Below are positions 42,922 through 53,739 of a stretch of DNA of 64,000 nt, in pieces. Below the pieces are notes generated by a model. The model did not search any database. It was not told where the DNA came from and was given only the letters and a program-made list of their open reading frames with translations. This DNA comes from Urophycis tenuis (lineage: Eukaryota > Chordata > Actinopteri > Gadiformes > Phycidae): positions 407,501-471,500 of the forward strand of contig JAXIVH010000109.1 of the NCBI GenBank assembly GCA_036785325.1. The letters are read 5' to 3'. The position numbers and the translations under genes were made by a program. How positions within the stretch are numbered: the stretch's first letter is position 1; each line of letters begins with the position of its first letter.

Positions 42922-43555
42922 TTAGACTTTATACTAGAAAAAGATGCAAAAAAAATCAATTTTCACATGAAAATCCAGCGGGAGCCTATTTTCCAAACAC
43001 AGCACACTGTACTAGTAAGTCAAAACTGAATATCCAGCAAACATCAAACCTGCTGCTAACTTTTACCCGCTGACTGACATGACATCAATTCATTAATTCA
43101 TTTGTGTCATTGAATGCGCGCGTGCCCCTTGCCCACACTATTTGACTCAATATACGCAAAAACTAAATGAGGAAATAGTGGTAATATTTCCACATTCATT
43201 GATGAAATAACAGGGGATGGTAAGGGGGGAATGGCCATTTCAGGAGGGGGATGATTTTGACCATCAACTCGAGCACTGTGTGTGTGTAAAAGCCGAGTGT
43301 TCATTGTTTTAAGTTACGCAGACGGGAGAAATTATGATAGGCCCAGCACTTTTTCCATAAATACCGGTATGCTTTTATGTTGTAACTCTTTTATGTTGTA
43401 ACTCTTCACGGACCCCCTGGCAACGCCCCATGGACCACGGGGGTCTGGGGACCCCACTTTGAGAACCACTGCCGTAGAGGATTCACAGTTGACAAGACAT
43501 GAAAGTTGATATGTGGTTCAACTTGTACAAATATCAAGTACGTCATGTGTAGATC

Positions 43556-43683
43556 GTGCTGTAGCATTACAATGCTCACAAACCTGTAATGTATGATTAG
43601 AACAAGGATTAAAATCACAAGCAGACAGCAAGCCAACAGTATCCGATGCACCAAGATACATGTATTAAGTTGATAGTTGGGGT
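43556..43683 (-). pseudogene. NITR-like fragment D, transmembrane exon
   Basis: After a CTAG acceptor at 43683/43684 it reads DPNYQLNTCILVHRILLACC then LLVILILVLII, a membrane span clearly related to gene C (ILGILLACCLVVIIILFL). A one-base loss in the post-membrane part shifts the frame, and the donor GTAC of gene C is CTAC here. It is a decayed exon of a receptor whose tail is at 28142-28646. Confidence 0.75.
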
Positions 43684-43910
43684 CTAGATTCAGACAATCA
43701 ACGATGGGTAAACATGAATCTGTAGAACTGATCACATTATTTCTGTAATCTGTACCATTACATTCACAATCATTATGTCATGTGGAATTCAACATTTAAA
43801 ATACAATTTCAAATCTGCTCTCAGTATTACATATATTACACACAACATTCACAGGTGATTAATTTGTATTGTCTTCTTAATTAAACAATTAGCAACTAAA
43901 CTGGAAGTAG

Positions 43911-44040
43911 GACCTGTTATGTCCAGCTGAGTTCAGTTTCCAAACACAACTTCCCCACATGCTGCCAGGGCACAGTAGTCCCAGCGTCAAAGGTGTCCAC
44001 ATTGTTGTTGCACTGGCAGAAGAATTGTGAGGAAGAACAA
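43911..44040 (-). pseudogene. NITR-like fragment D, 3' end of I-domain exon
   Basis: Last third of an I-domain exon: NNVDTFDAG, then, with a 4-base loss that breaks the frame, YCALAACGEVVFGN and an ACAG|GTC donor. The FGN stretch corresponds to the J-like FGNG motif of the gene B exon. The 5' part is missing beyond about 44040. Confidence 0.7.
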
Positions 44041-44074
44041 TAAATAAAGACAATATCTTAACGCCCTCCCACAA

Positions 44075-44320
44075 TACTCAACAGGGCAATCAAATGAAAT
44101 CACCTGAAACTGATTTGACCTGACGCTTACAGTTGGTCAGTCAGTGATCAATTACCCAAGTCAGTTATTGACCCATCAGTCCAGAAAATCAAGAAAAGTC
44201 TGAACATGCTTTGACAAACGCAGCAAAGTAAAAAAAAAAAAAATCCCAGTTTTTATGTTTATATAGTTATTAGGATTTGAATGACAATGTCCCACAATGC
44301 AATGATAAATAGGTCAATTT
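44075..44320. repeat. Duplicated non-coding block (pair with 27171-27420)
   Basis: Same order of motifs as 27171-27420, with small indels and an A-run at 44231-44243. Confidence 0.6.
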
Positions 44321-44329
44321 GTGAACACC

Positions 44330-45037
44330 AATATCTGTAAATTTCAATACTAGGAAACCGTGTCAACCGTTGTTAAAAGAGACGGTCTAGTCTTCAAAGC
44401 ATTTCCTGGTTGCGTCACCAGCTGCATCACCAGCCGTCCGTTGGAACTACTTTGTAATGTTGCCGTTTCCTGTCAGTTAGTCGTCAGTTGAGAAAACAAA
44501 GAAAAAACAAACAGAAGAAAGAAAAGAAGAAAAGATGTTAGACAATTTTTATTTTTTCTTTTAACTCCCATTCGGAAATAAAGCAGGGATAATAAAAGTA
44601 GTAAATTATAAGTAATTAGTAAAAGTATAAGTAGTAATAAGGGAAAGTAATTAAATATAAAAACCCAATACTTACATTTAAATGTAAATTCATCGCTGCT
44701 TGGTCGCATTGTCATTTTACCAGCACTGAACAGTGGCGCGCAAAGGATCTTGTGATATGGGAGGCCGCGACGGATAGTTGCGGTGCATCCTCCAAAAAGA
44801 GGGAAAAAGAAGGCCACATTTGAAGGCTGCATTTGAAGGAGCCTTCGAATTGGGACAGCCTTCAAGCGGCGTTGTGACGTAATCGGCCTTCAAATGTGTG
44901 CTTCAAAGGAGGCAGCCCCTGAATTGGGACACAGCTGAGGTTAGCATGTTCCAAGTCACTTTGAGATTTCGGACCCAGGTACCACCCATGTGATTTGTGT
45001 GTGTGATTCAGGACAGCCAATCACCAGCCACTGTCAT

Positions 45038-45093
<56 letters not shown>

Positions 45094-45284
45094 GTATGCA
45101 AGTAGAGAAGTAAGGCTTTTTGTTTGTTCACTTTTTGAATGAATACAAGAAGATACAAGATACAAGAAGTGTTTATTGTCGTCACATCGCAGGACATGAC
45201 GAAATAGTGTCACTATACCATGTTCATAGTTAGCCTTGTTTTGCTTCTTTCCACCAGTTGTCGTGTTGACGAGCCATTTTAAGA
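44330..45284. other. Non-coding region with possible MITE and GT microsatellite
   Basis: No gene. 44380-44940 looks like a small DNA-transposon relic (TTCGAATTGGGACAGCC and CCTGAATTGGGACACAGCTG are terminus-like) but no target duplication was fixed. 45041-45091 is a (TG)n run. 45130-45185 is a LINE-type tail (GATACAAGATACAAGAA). 44950-45035 matches 50200-50280. Confidence 0.45.
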
Positions 45285-45640
45285 TCAGAATGTGTGACCT
45301 AAGTGGGAGGGTTCACTCTGATGTTGATGCAGTTCACCAGTCAACTCCTCCCATCTGGGTGGACACTCCCAGAGTGATGTCACAAAAGGATATATTCTGA
45401 AATGGCTTATACATATGAAACCTGGTGGTAAGACAGGGGCCGTTTATGTTTGAGAATTGGCAAACACTTTCTGCCCTTGCCCCTTGTTCCCACCCTGAAA
45501 TGTCATTGTTGTTGTAAATCGTCACCAAGCAAAGACCACTTGTTGCCACATGTACATTTTACAGCTGTTTGTCCCATTTAGATTTGTTTAACATCAACTT
45601 CATGTTGAAGTCCCTCCAACAACATATGTCACATTCAGTA
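45285..45640. repeat. Duplicated non-coding block (pair with 50470-50810)
   Basis: About 330 bp highly similar to 50470-50810, including GACCTAAGTGGGAGGGTTCA, GTGGACACTCCCAGAGTGAT and GAAACCTGGTGGTAAGACAG. No shared long reading frame. It marks tandem duplication of the region downstream of the NITR Ig exons. Confidence 0.8.
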
Positions 45641-45857
45641 TGTCATGTGGAATTCAATATTTCAAATACAATCTCAAATCTGCTCTCAGTATTACATATA
45701 TCACATGTAACATTAACAATTTATGTAGATTGTATCCTTAGTTAAACAATTAGCAAATAAGCTGGAAGTAGGATGTAAAATATATTGACCTGTTATGTCC
45801 AGTTTCATTCCATTTCCAAACCCAACTTCCCCACATGCTGCCAGGGCACAGTAGTAA

Positions 45858-46805
45858 GGCCCAATCTCAATTCTCTATCTTACCTCTTCCCCTTCCCCTT
45901 GGCCCTTCCCCTTCCCCTTGGCCCTTGAAACAGAGGGGTAAGGGCTACATGCCCCTATGAATTGAGACAACACTCGTGATGGTTACGTCATCATACATTG
46001 ACGACAAAATATTGACAATTTGTTATAGGCCTACACACTGCATGGTGTTTTGTATCTTTTTCAGTTAATACAGTTTTGAATTTCATTGATGTTCAGAAAC
46101 AATGTCTTTGTTAACCAACATGTCTTTATTTACAATTATGAACATTGAACGCATGACTCACTCCCACATTTGGTTTGAAGCGTATTTTGATTTAGCGTAT
46201 TTTGATTTCGGACATTTCTGCTCGTTTTCGTGTCGAAAACGTATCAGCTGCCGGGTTCCTCCGGCGTTCCTGTGTGAAAAAGGACGATATATGTAAAGCA
46301 CGTATCGATTTGTCTCTAATTGTCTACACTGTTATCAAACGGAATTCGCTGCTAATTGTGTTTAGTAAACTAGACATGCATGGAGTTCATTGCTAGTCAG
46401 AGAAATGTAACTTTGTGCACTCAGCAATGTAACGTTCGCATACCGATTTTCGAAAAAGTTTCGATTAAGAATATGGTTGCAAATATATAGGTACAGGACT
46501 GTTTAGAGCACAAAACAACACTTTCGTAAATTTTAAATCAATTATTTCAGCCGAAAATACTTACATTTATGTGACTCTCGTTGAGATCTGGCCACGATTG
46601 TTGCCGGTTGCGCATTGTAATGGGTACCCCTTGGTTTCAAGTAAGCTCCCGATCTCACTTGGTTTCAAGGGGTGTATACCCCTTCCCCTTACCCCTTCCC
46701 CTCGGTCGAAAAGAGAATTGAGACAGCCCTTGGTCTCACGTGAACGCGCAAAACCAAGGGGAAGGGGTAAGGGGAAGGGCTAAGATAGAGAATTGAGATT
46801 CAGCC
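45858..46805. mobile_element. PIF/Harbinger-type MITE in NITR exon
   Basis: 948 bp with inverted ends GGCCCAATCTCAATTCTC and GAGAATTGAGATTCAGCC, TAA target duplications (45855-45857, 46806-46808) and subterminal CCCCTTCCCCTT repeats in both arms. No transposase frame. Confidence 0.9.
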
Positions 46806-46942
46806 TAAGTCCCAACATCAGAGGCATTTACATTGTTCTTGGGGAGAGTGTAGACACAGCTCTGTGGAGCAGATGGAGAACTATCCTGACATTCCCCTCT
46901 CCTGTTTCCATTAATGTAAATGGCAGAATGGTGATATATTCC

Positions 46943-47254
46943 ATACTGTTCATAACATCCATACTGTTCATTTAATTATTACTATTACTATCATTACCCC
47001 CATAATGCACCTCTTACTGTTTACTGTTTACTGTTCTCAATTTGCACATTTTATTATTTACTGGTTTATTGCACTCGCGACCACCTTAGTATTTTTATTC
47101 TTATTTTTTTTATACTTATATTTTTATATATTTATATTTATATTGCATGCTGTCTTGCACCAGGGATTGAGGGAAACGGCATTTCGGTTCTTGTGTATGG
47201 CCTGTACATTCATGAAAACTGACAATAAAGTTTACTTGAATCTTGAATCTTGAA
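46943..47254 (+). mobile_element. LINE 3' end fragment in NITR exon
   Basis: 312-bp extreme 3' UTR ending in the TTGAATCTTGAA tail, flanked by the 9-bp target duplication ATATATTCC (46934-46942, 47255-47263). Same LINE family as 54464-57160. Confidence 0.88.
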
Positions 47255-47563
47255 ATATATTCCTGATCCAGATCTGAACCACACTGGGTACACACTGGGT
47301 TCCCCTTGGCACTGGTTACTGTGGTCCGTCCTCTGGGAGGTAATAGAGCATTTGAGAGCCACAGGGTCTCCCAGCTGAACTGATGCTGACACAGGCTGTT
47401 GGACCACAGTCTGGGAGACAAACCTATGGTCATTGTGGTCTGTGCAGTTAAATACAATGATCATCATAAGAAACAAATCAAATATTTTTGTGGTTCTTTC
47501 AGATAAAATGTATTTTTGCTCATGGTATTGACAACAAAAAGTATCTACAAGAATGTCCTTTAA

Positions 47564-47895
47564 CTTTGACGGTCAAAAAAACACCATAATTCCAAATATT
47601 TCTATATCATCCTCCTTGCATACAGAAATAATTTCCTTCATCTTCTTTTGTAATGTTGTTGATGGTCAAATTGAAGCTACTTCCATCTCCCACTCTGACC
47701 CTGGATGTAAAGTAACGGGTAAATCATCTTTGATCGATAATATCTGCTTGCTATATCCCAGAGACTGCTTATACCAGTAAACCTCTCCAATGATATAATT
47801 TTCATCAAAAACTGCACAATCTATAGTAACATTTTCTCCAACTTCTGCATTTTTCAAATGGAGTGATTGAGGATCCTCTTGGGTCTGAATCAGCA
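47564..47895 (-). pseudogene. NITR-like gene B, V-type Ig exon (dead)
   Basis: Starts after a TATAG acceptor. The frame 47666-47896 carries VTIDCAVF (first cysteine) and VYWYKQSLGYSKQ (core Trp). Near 47690 the frame shifts. The other frame then reads SSFNLTINNITKEDEGNYFC (second cysteine) followed by a stop after MQGG, then NYGVFLTVK. The donor GT of genes A and C is changed (AAAG|TTAAAGG). A frameshift, a stop and a lost donor make this a pseudogene. Confidence 0.85.
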
Positions 47896-48020
47896 CTATA
47901 AAATAATGACAAACAAGTCTTATTGAAAAAAATTACATATTTTATGGTATTGTATATTTTGTATACAAAATCTAATAAAGTCTTACTGCAAGAATTTCGA
48001 TAGATTTTATTACCAAACAC

Positions 48021-48050
48021 CTGCTGTAGAATTGTCGTTGCTAAAAACAT
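48021..48050 (-). pseudogene. NITR-like gene B, leader exon
   Basis: ATG at 48048-48050 opens MFLATTILQQ, a hydrophobic leader similar to MLLAIYFAILSAA of gene C. The donor region (CAGCAG|GTGTTT) is out of phase with the V exon and weaker than in genes A and C. Confidence 0.6.
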
Positions 48051-48138
48051 TGTCAAGGTTAGATGCTGAACTAACGCTGGACTCACTGAAGTGAACGATG
48101 CTGACTTCAGAACAGCAGTTACATATGCTAGATCCACC

Positions 48139-48182
48139 GTGATTGGCTGGAACGTAGAGGCACTGAATGAAGCAAGCCAATG
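48139..48182 (-). promoter_or_regulatory. NITR promoter block with inverted CCAAT pair (gene B)
   Basis: GTGATTGGCTGGAACGTAGAGG...AAGCCAATGA: the same block as in genes A and C. The distal arm has one substitution, fitting a pseudogene. Confidence 0.55.
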
Positions 48183-48189
48183 ACCCATG

Positions 48190-51160
48190 TAGGCTTCTGT
48201 GAAGTGCAGCTCATGTTAGATTTAAATTTAAACTGAATACTGAAAAGATATTTTGTGTTTTTATCTGTGATATTGAAAGCTGCCATTTAATTTATATTTT
48301 TCCTGAACGATGAATACATCACACTTTTGCTTTGTGATATTTTTGTATCAATGTTATGAATGTACTTGCATTGTAAAATGTAAATATCACACTCACACAC
48401 ACAGAATATATAGCTGACATGGCTTGTCTGTTTCATCTGATCATGCTTATTTGCAGAGAGCAATGGAGAACTAGAAAATGTAAATCCTCGCGAGGAATTA
48501 CTTCTGCACAGGAAAGCCTGTAATCATTGAGATACATTTAGTTGAGACTGAGCTATGCTGCCCAGTCGACAGCAGGAAAGCAGGACAGCAAATAGTGGAA
48601 TCAAATCTAACAATGGAAAGCTAGGCTAAATGTTATCTCTATGGGAGTTTTTTGCATTCTTAATCGCAAATAACGCAAAAAGTGTAAAGTTTACAAAAAT
48701 GAAAAATACATGGCACAGCTAAATGGAAGTAGACCTTTGTAATACAGTTTGAGTGAAATCCCGAGGTTCAGTTGTTTTGCCTCCATTAATTGCAGACATT
48801 TGGTGTGATATCTAGATTGTGCATTCCTATGCACAATATTACTGAACTGGAGGTCAATCTGGAAATTATATCTATTTTGATATATATATATACATATATA
48901 TATCATTGTTATGAGAATGGGGTTGATAGAAGCATCACTGGAGAACATGAGAAACACATAGAGACAATACATTCATGTACTACCATCATCAGTAGTAGTA
49001 GCTGGAGTAGCAGTAGTATAGCAGCTAGTAGTCCTAGCAGTAGCAGTAGTAGTAGTAGCATTATGAGTAGAATAGCTGTTTCATTCCAGCCTGTCCCACT
49101 AGATGTACTCCTCCTCTGCCCCGCTTGTTTTTTCCACTCCTGTTTTCTGTTACTCATCAAACAGTGATTACATATAACCTCCCTGTTTTCTTTGTGAGTA
49201 TGCATTGCCTTTTCAGCCTTGATTTGCTTGTGATTTATCTTCCCGGTTTTTGACATTGCCTTTGGACTGTTTCTCTCGTTTGATTTTCCTTTGGACTTAC
49301 CTTTGCTGCTTGCCTTGCTTCCCAGTAAATACTTTTTTGAAGTTCACCTTGTGTGCTGAGTCTCTCTGCATCTGGGTCTCCATAATACAATTGTTGCAGT
49401 AGTAGTAGGAGTAGTAGTAGTTATCAACAAGAACTTGATTTATATAGCTCATATAATAAAGCACTTTACAGTTAAGGGGTGGAAATTTTTTTTAAACTTA
49501 AACACTGAAATAAAATACTTAGCATGCAAAAGAAAGTCAAGCTGTTCATAACCACCAGTGTAAAGTGGCAGTTAATACAACAAGCCCAGGAAAGGTTGGC
49601 TTGGAAACCGAGCGTGGCAACAAGTTGAGAGGCAAGGGCGGTGGGTGACCATGTCTTTTTTTTCGACAAACCACAACTCTAAATCCTGAAGAGAGCTGAC
49701 GCTAGCTATCAACAGGATGTGCTGCTAAGACTCTGCAGAAACCAACCATGAAGTGGTTATATATCCCCCATCACTGACTGAATGATTATGTTTGTTTGGG
49801 GAGCAGAGAAAGATTGTAGTCATATTGGTTTGGCTCGTATGTGCTTTTTTCAAAATGTAAAGTAGTTCCTCGTCAATATTTTGTTGAATGTCTTTTGTTT
49901 GATACCTTTTTCATAAAGAGATACTACAACATTACCACTACAACATACTACAACATTATATCAATGTTGGTATTCATTTGGGAACCTATTGCACTGCATA
50001 GACCAGCAGATGCAACATCAATCTATTCCAGAGACACATACCCACCATCCATACACAGCCAATGATGTATTTTCTTGGTCTTGTCAGGGTGCTAAGTGCA
50101 GCGCATGCACTTGTTTTCGCCTTGTTTGTAGTGTCCCCCTTCTCTCTCTTGAGTTTTCTCTCTCAACAGATCAACAAACACACAAATACACAGTATGTTC
50201 CAAGTCAGATGCACATTTCAGACCCAGGTACCACCCATGTGATTGGTGTATGTGTTTCACGACAGCCAATCACCAGCCACCATCATGATATACTGTATGT
50301 ATGAGTGTGTCTGTTTCTGTTGGCCAGAGAACAACATGACAGTAGAGTCTTTATCATTAAACCTACCATGTATGTTTTGTATGCCTTCCCTTCTGTGTTC
50401 TCTTTTATGGGAAAATTGGTAAATTATACTTAGTAATATATAATATGGTATTATGTAATATTTTCATCACATAGGTGTGACCTAAGTGGGAGGGTTCACT
50501 CAGATGTCGATGCAGTTCACCAGTCAACTCATCCCAGCTGGGTGGACACTCCCAGAGTGATGTCACTAAAGGATATATTCTGAAATGGCTCAACATGAAA
50601 CCTGGTGGTAAGACAGGGGCCATTTATGTTTTTGAATTGGCACCACTTTCTGCCCTTACCCCTTGTTCCCACCCTAAATTGTCATTATTGTTGAAAATCA
50701 TCACCAAGGAAAGACCACTTGCTGCCAAATGTACATTTGATAGCTATTTGTCCCATTTAGATTTGTTTAACATCAACAGTCATGTTGAAGTCCCTCCAGC
50801 CACATAGACAGCCATTGTGGTAATAACAGATAATCCTCGAAACATGCAAATGAATAATTCTGGCTGTTTTCATTTCAAATTAAGACAAACATTTCCAAGC
50901 ATATTGTTTGCTAATTGCATTTATTTTTCAGTGTCAATTTCCCACAAAACAATCAATCTGGCAGAGTTGTTTAGATGATGCATGAAGCTAATAACGTCAA
51001 GGTCACATTTGTCAATTCTGTCTAATGTCAGTTTACAGATTATTGCAACAATTACACACTTTGAGGCTTAGAGTCCTTCATTATGAACTGGCCTGTACAG
51101 GACATCCACCAGACCACAATATCGAGGAATTTTAACTATGTTAGGACCTGGTTGATGGAC
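48190..51160. other. Intergenic, no gene recognised
   Basis: No supported gene. Contents seen: an AT run at 48881-48902; an AGT/AGC triplet repeat at 48985-49065 and 49395-49420; the locus marker TATCAACAGGATGTGCTGCT near 49710; 50200-50280 (similar to 44950-45035, CAGCCAATCACCAGCCAC); and 50470-50810 (pair of 45285-45640). Short frames here are chance products of repeats. Confidence 0.6.
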
Positions 51161-51161
51161 T

Positions 51162-51290
51162 TCAGTGGCAGGTTTCTCTCACAGCAGAATACAGACTCTC
51201 CTCAGTCCTTTCACATTTTTTCTTCCCTCCTTTGGTTTTCCTGCCAGAGAACTCCAACGCTGTGTAGTTCAAGGGATCTGTTTTGTGGTC
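51162..51290 (-). CDS. Gene C cytoplasmic-tail exon
   Basis: After acceptor CTGTTGTAG (51291-51299) it reads DHKTDPLNYTALEFSGRK, a lysine-rich spacer (TKGGKKKC), then ESLYSAVRETCH and the stop at 51162-51164. LNYTAL fits the L/V/I-x-Y-x-x-L ITIM pattern; SLYSAV is a weaker match. Phase 0 with the linker exon. Confidence 0.8.
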   Translation of the reverse strand, partial: DHKTDPLNYTALEFSGRKTKGGKKKCERTEESLYSAVRETCH

Positions 51291-53540
51291 CTACAACAGA
51301 GAACTTTGTATTATTATCAAAACATCTGAGATGTCAGGATTGCTGCAGTCTGTCGTAGTGCTGCTAGTGTTGCTAGGAAAGTGTTGAGGTAAAACATTAA
51401 ACAATGAAACAGTTTATATTCTTTTTGATCATCAACATGCCATTAAGTCACAGTTTCTATATTAAGCATATTAATACATAATTCAAAGAAAACGAGAGTA
51501 ATGAAGTTTCGCCTCTGCTCCAAACGCAGGTGCTATGTGCGGATGTGTGAGGCTCTTGTGGAGTCTTTTGTCTTCTCTATCACGTATATAGCACAATGCC
51601 ATGGTATGTGGCACATTTCATACATGTCGCACTTTATAGCGATCATACACAAACAACGATACAAAAAAGTAGGGGATATCAGGCCCCCCTTCTTCATAGA
51701 ACTCTTAGTGCAAAGCCCTTTTTTTATCTCATGGCGTTCCAATTCAAGTTGAAACAAATGGTTAATTTCCACTTAAATTTGAAGTTGATTGAATAAAAAC
51801 AACACTTTCTTTCTAGGGGCCCATTTCCATTCTGGGCAACTGTACCAACACACCATGGTGGGCCCATCCCTATGTGGGGGGTCTAAAGGGCTCTTTCTAA
51901 GGTAACGAAAACACAATGATTCTAATTCTCATTACTCAAATTAAACCATGTTTATGAATAGTATGTTCAATCCGGCCCGCAAGATGCCACTATATTCCAC
52001 ACGGTGCACCTTTGATATTCATTCAACAGATCACATATACCCAAACTTCTTATATTTTGTCTCAAATGACAACATTTGTACATTTTCATGTTTGATATCC
52101 AAGGCACTAAATACTACAGTTCTCGGTGATGATGAATATATATGTGAAATATGTTCATAATTTAAACAATATACACAATATGCAATATACACAATGCACA
52201 GTACCCGTTGTTCCTGAATCACTGAGTCATGTTCATCATGGGAGGAGGCTGTCAGTGTTGCTGAGAATAAGAACAGAAAATGAATTACATTTTAAGATGC
52301 TATTGTTTGTGGCAATTCTTGTTGATACTGCTTTAAAACCTATTGTAGATTTTTATGTGAAACAAAAAATGTGGCAAAACAAAAAACTAAAATATGCTAA
52401 AAAAATATTATATTGTGTACATCAACTAACAACTTTCTGTAAAATGCAATGTGCAATAGATTTACGTCCATGTATCAAATCAGTTGGGATCTCTCACTTC
52501 CTGAGGTCACTGTACCTTTGCAGTGCTCACAAACTTGCTTTTTATTTCTGGTTAGAAAGAGGATTATAATTACAACCAGACAGCAAGCCAACAGTATTCC
52601 AAGTATTCCAAGCACCACGGTATCTGGACGCTGGTTGGGTTCTAAAATCAGACATTCAACAATGGGTCATCGGGAAGCTTTAGAGGTCGAAGTATCTTCG
52701 TAAAATAATTCAATGGAAGGTAAGATAATGTCAGCTGAAATAAACAGTGTTGTGTCCCAGCAATTGAATTACCAAAATGTATTTTCTATTTGATAAACAT
52801 AAGTTACTGAGTCAGTTAAAACAAAATAAAAAATTAAAATGGAACTGGAAGTAGGAACTGGAATCTATGCAATGCAATTTCCCTCAGGGATCATTAAAGT
52901 ATGTCTGTCTGTCTGTCTGTCTGTCTAATAACCTGTGTTGTTCAGCTTGTCGATAACTCTCTTGTCATTCTGATCTGCAAAATCATCGGGAGGAACAAAG
53001 TCAATATATTTAAGGTAACTTACTTGTGATAGCGAAACAAAAATATTAGAATGTTATATTTTACCTTTGACAGACAAAAATGTGCCGTTATTCCAACTTT
53101 CAGAAAATTGTTGTAGACAAAAATAGTTTGCTTCATCATCTTTTGTTACATGTTGAATGATCAGATTAAACTCAGAAACCCCTTGTTCCACTGTGAATGT
53201 TAAATTAAAAGGAGGATCAATTGTAACTATCCCAAACACTCTATGAGCGACTGTTTGGGGAATATATCCAAGAGATTGTTTGTACCAGTAAAACTTATCA
53301 TCTTTTTTTAATGCTCCACATTGTAAAGTAACAGTCTCTCCAATTTCTGCTGTTTTCACAGAGACCAAACGAGGAACACCTTGGGTTTCAACCAGCACTA
53401 AAAAATAAAGAAATATAAAAATGTTAAATATACCGACATGCTACAATGCAAGTAACACTTTTTTTTATAATTTCCATGAGATAGAGTAGATTGTACTTAC
53501 ATGCTGCACTCAGAATTGCAAAATATATTGCTAACAACAT
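51162..53540 (-). CDS. NITR-like gene C: V-only receptor with two ITIM-like motifs, apparently intact
   Basis: Five exons keep phase and splice signals: leader 53501-53540, V 53065-53397, transmembrane 52516-52641, linker 52205-52260, tail 51162-51290. The total is 684 nt, 227 residues. The product has a signal peptide, one V domain, one membrane helix and a tail with LNYTAL and SLYSAV, ITIM-like sites that would recruit SH2 phosphatases. NITRs are teleost innate receptors thought to act on NK-like and other lymphocytes. The I domain of gene B is absent; V joins TM directly in phase (AAAG|...|AACCC). A short LINE-type tail (about 52870-52926) lies where the I exon should be. The family call is inferred from domain plan and motifs; expression is unproven. 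Confidence 0.8.
52205..52260 (-). CDS. Gene C cytoplasmic linker exon
   Basis: 56 nt between acceptor TTCTCAG and donor CGG|GTAC. In phase it reads TLTASSHDEHDSVIQEQR, an acidic linker like those between the membrane and ITIM exons of NITRs. Confidence 0.7.
52516..52641 (-). CDS. Gene C transmembrane exon
   Basis: Acceptor GATTTTAG, then EPNQRPDTVVLG, a membrane span ILGILLACCLVVIIILFL, and a basic stop-transfer TRNKKQVCEHCK with donor AAAG|GTAC. No charged residue within the span, which favours a self-signalling inhibitory receptor over one paired with an ITAM adaptor. Confidence 0.82.
52870..52926 (+). repeat. LINE-type 3' tail with (GTCT)n
   Basis: ATTTCCCTCAGGGATCATTA followed by AAGTATG and six GTCT units resembles the extreme 3' end of a fish LINE. 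It sits between the V and transmembrane exons of gene C. Confidence 0.6.
53065..53397 (-). CDS. Gene C V-type Ig exon
   Basis: 333 nt, open. First cysteine in VTLQCGAL, tryptophan in FYWYKQSLGYIPQ, second cysteine in DEANYFCLQQF, end NGTFLSVKG. Acceptor TTTTTTAG and donor CAAAG|GTAAAA. The intron phase matches the leader (phase 1) and transmembrane exon. Closest relative in the window is gene A. Confidence 0.88.
53501..53540 (-). CDS. Gene C leader exon
   Basis: ATG at 53538-53540, MLLAIYFAILSAA, then donor AT|GTAAGTAC. The short hydrophobic core is a typical signal peptide and is split from the V exon in phase 1. Confidence 0.8.
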
Positions 53541-53620
53541 CACGTTTTTGGTAATGAGCTAACTCTGTACTCAAGTGATAGATTCAGACTTAAAAGACCA
53601 ACATGTGCATACCATAGATC

Positions 53621-53670
53621 AACTGTGATTGGCTGGAACGTGGAGACGCTAATGAGCCAAGCCAATCATT
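53621..53670 (-). promoter_or_regulatory. NITR promoter block with inverted CCAAT pair (gene C)
   Basis: CTGTGATTGGCTGGAACGTG and GAGCCAAGCCAATCATT, about 80 bp upstream of the start codon. The TGATTGGCT/AGCCAATCA arms are perfect, as in gene A. Confidence 0.6.
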
Positions 53671-53739
53671 GCTTCGTTTTCAGCGATGCACATCTAAACT
53701 GAGGACTGAAAGATCACCCATGTAATTAGTTTTTCTATT

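Larger units (their letters stand above)
28688..43471 (-). mobile_element. hAT-type element hosting a nest
   Basis: The left end CAAGGGGTTCTCAAA and right end TTTGAGAACCACTG are inverted terminal repeats of the CAGTGGTTCTCAAA type. The 8-bp flanks CTGTAGAG (28680-28687) and CCGTAGAG (43472-43479) match in 7 of 8. Removing the BEL element (29179-41616) and the Harbinger MITE (42244-42921) leaves about 1.7 kb with one minus-strand protein frame (41622-42196 plus 28831-29178). I could not identify that protein as a hAT transposase. Confidence 0.7.
45790..47439 (-). pseudogene. NITR-like gene B, I-domain exon split by two insertions
   Basis: The pieces of one I-domain exon lie at 47264-47439, 46806-46933 and 45790-45854. 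In order they read SVQLGDPVALKC, VYPVWFRSGSG, GECQDSSPSAPQSCVYTLPK, NNVNASDVGTYYC and ALAACGEVGFGNG (J-like motif). These are the hallmarks of a NITR I domain: two Ig cysteines, an extra cysteine pair, WFRxGSG, FGNG. A LINE 3' end (46943-47254) and a Harbinger MITE (45858-46805) interrupt it, each with a target duplication. Apart from these the frame is open. The acceptor CTGCACAG (47440-47447) is intact; the donor is G|GTCAAT. Confidence 0.85.

Noticed and set aside
48909..49256. Leucine-rich frame on the minus strand and serine-rich frame on the plus strand
   Set aside because: Both are readings of an AGT/AGC triplet repeat; no splice or homology support.
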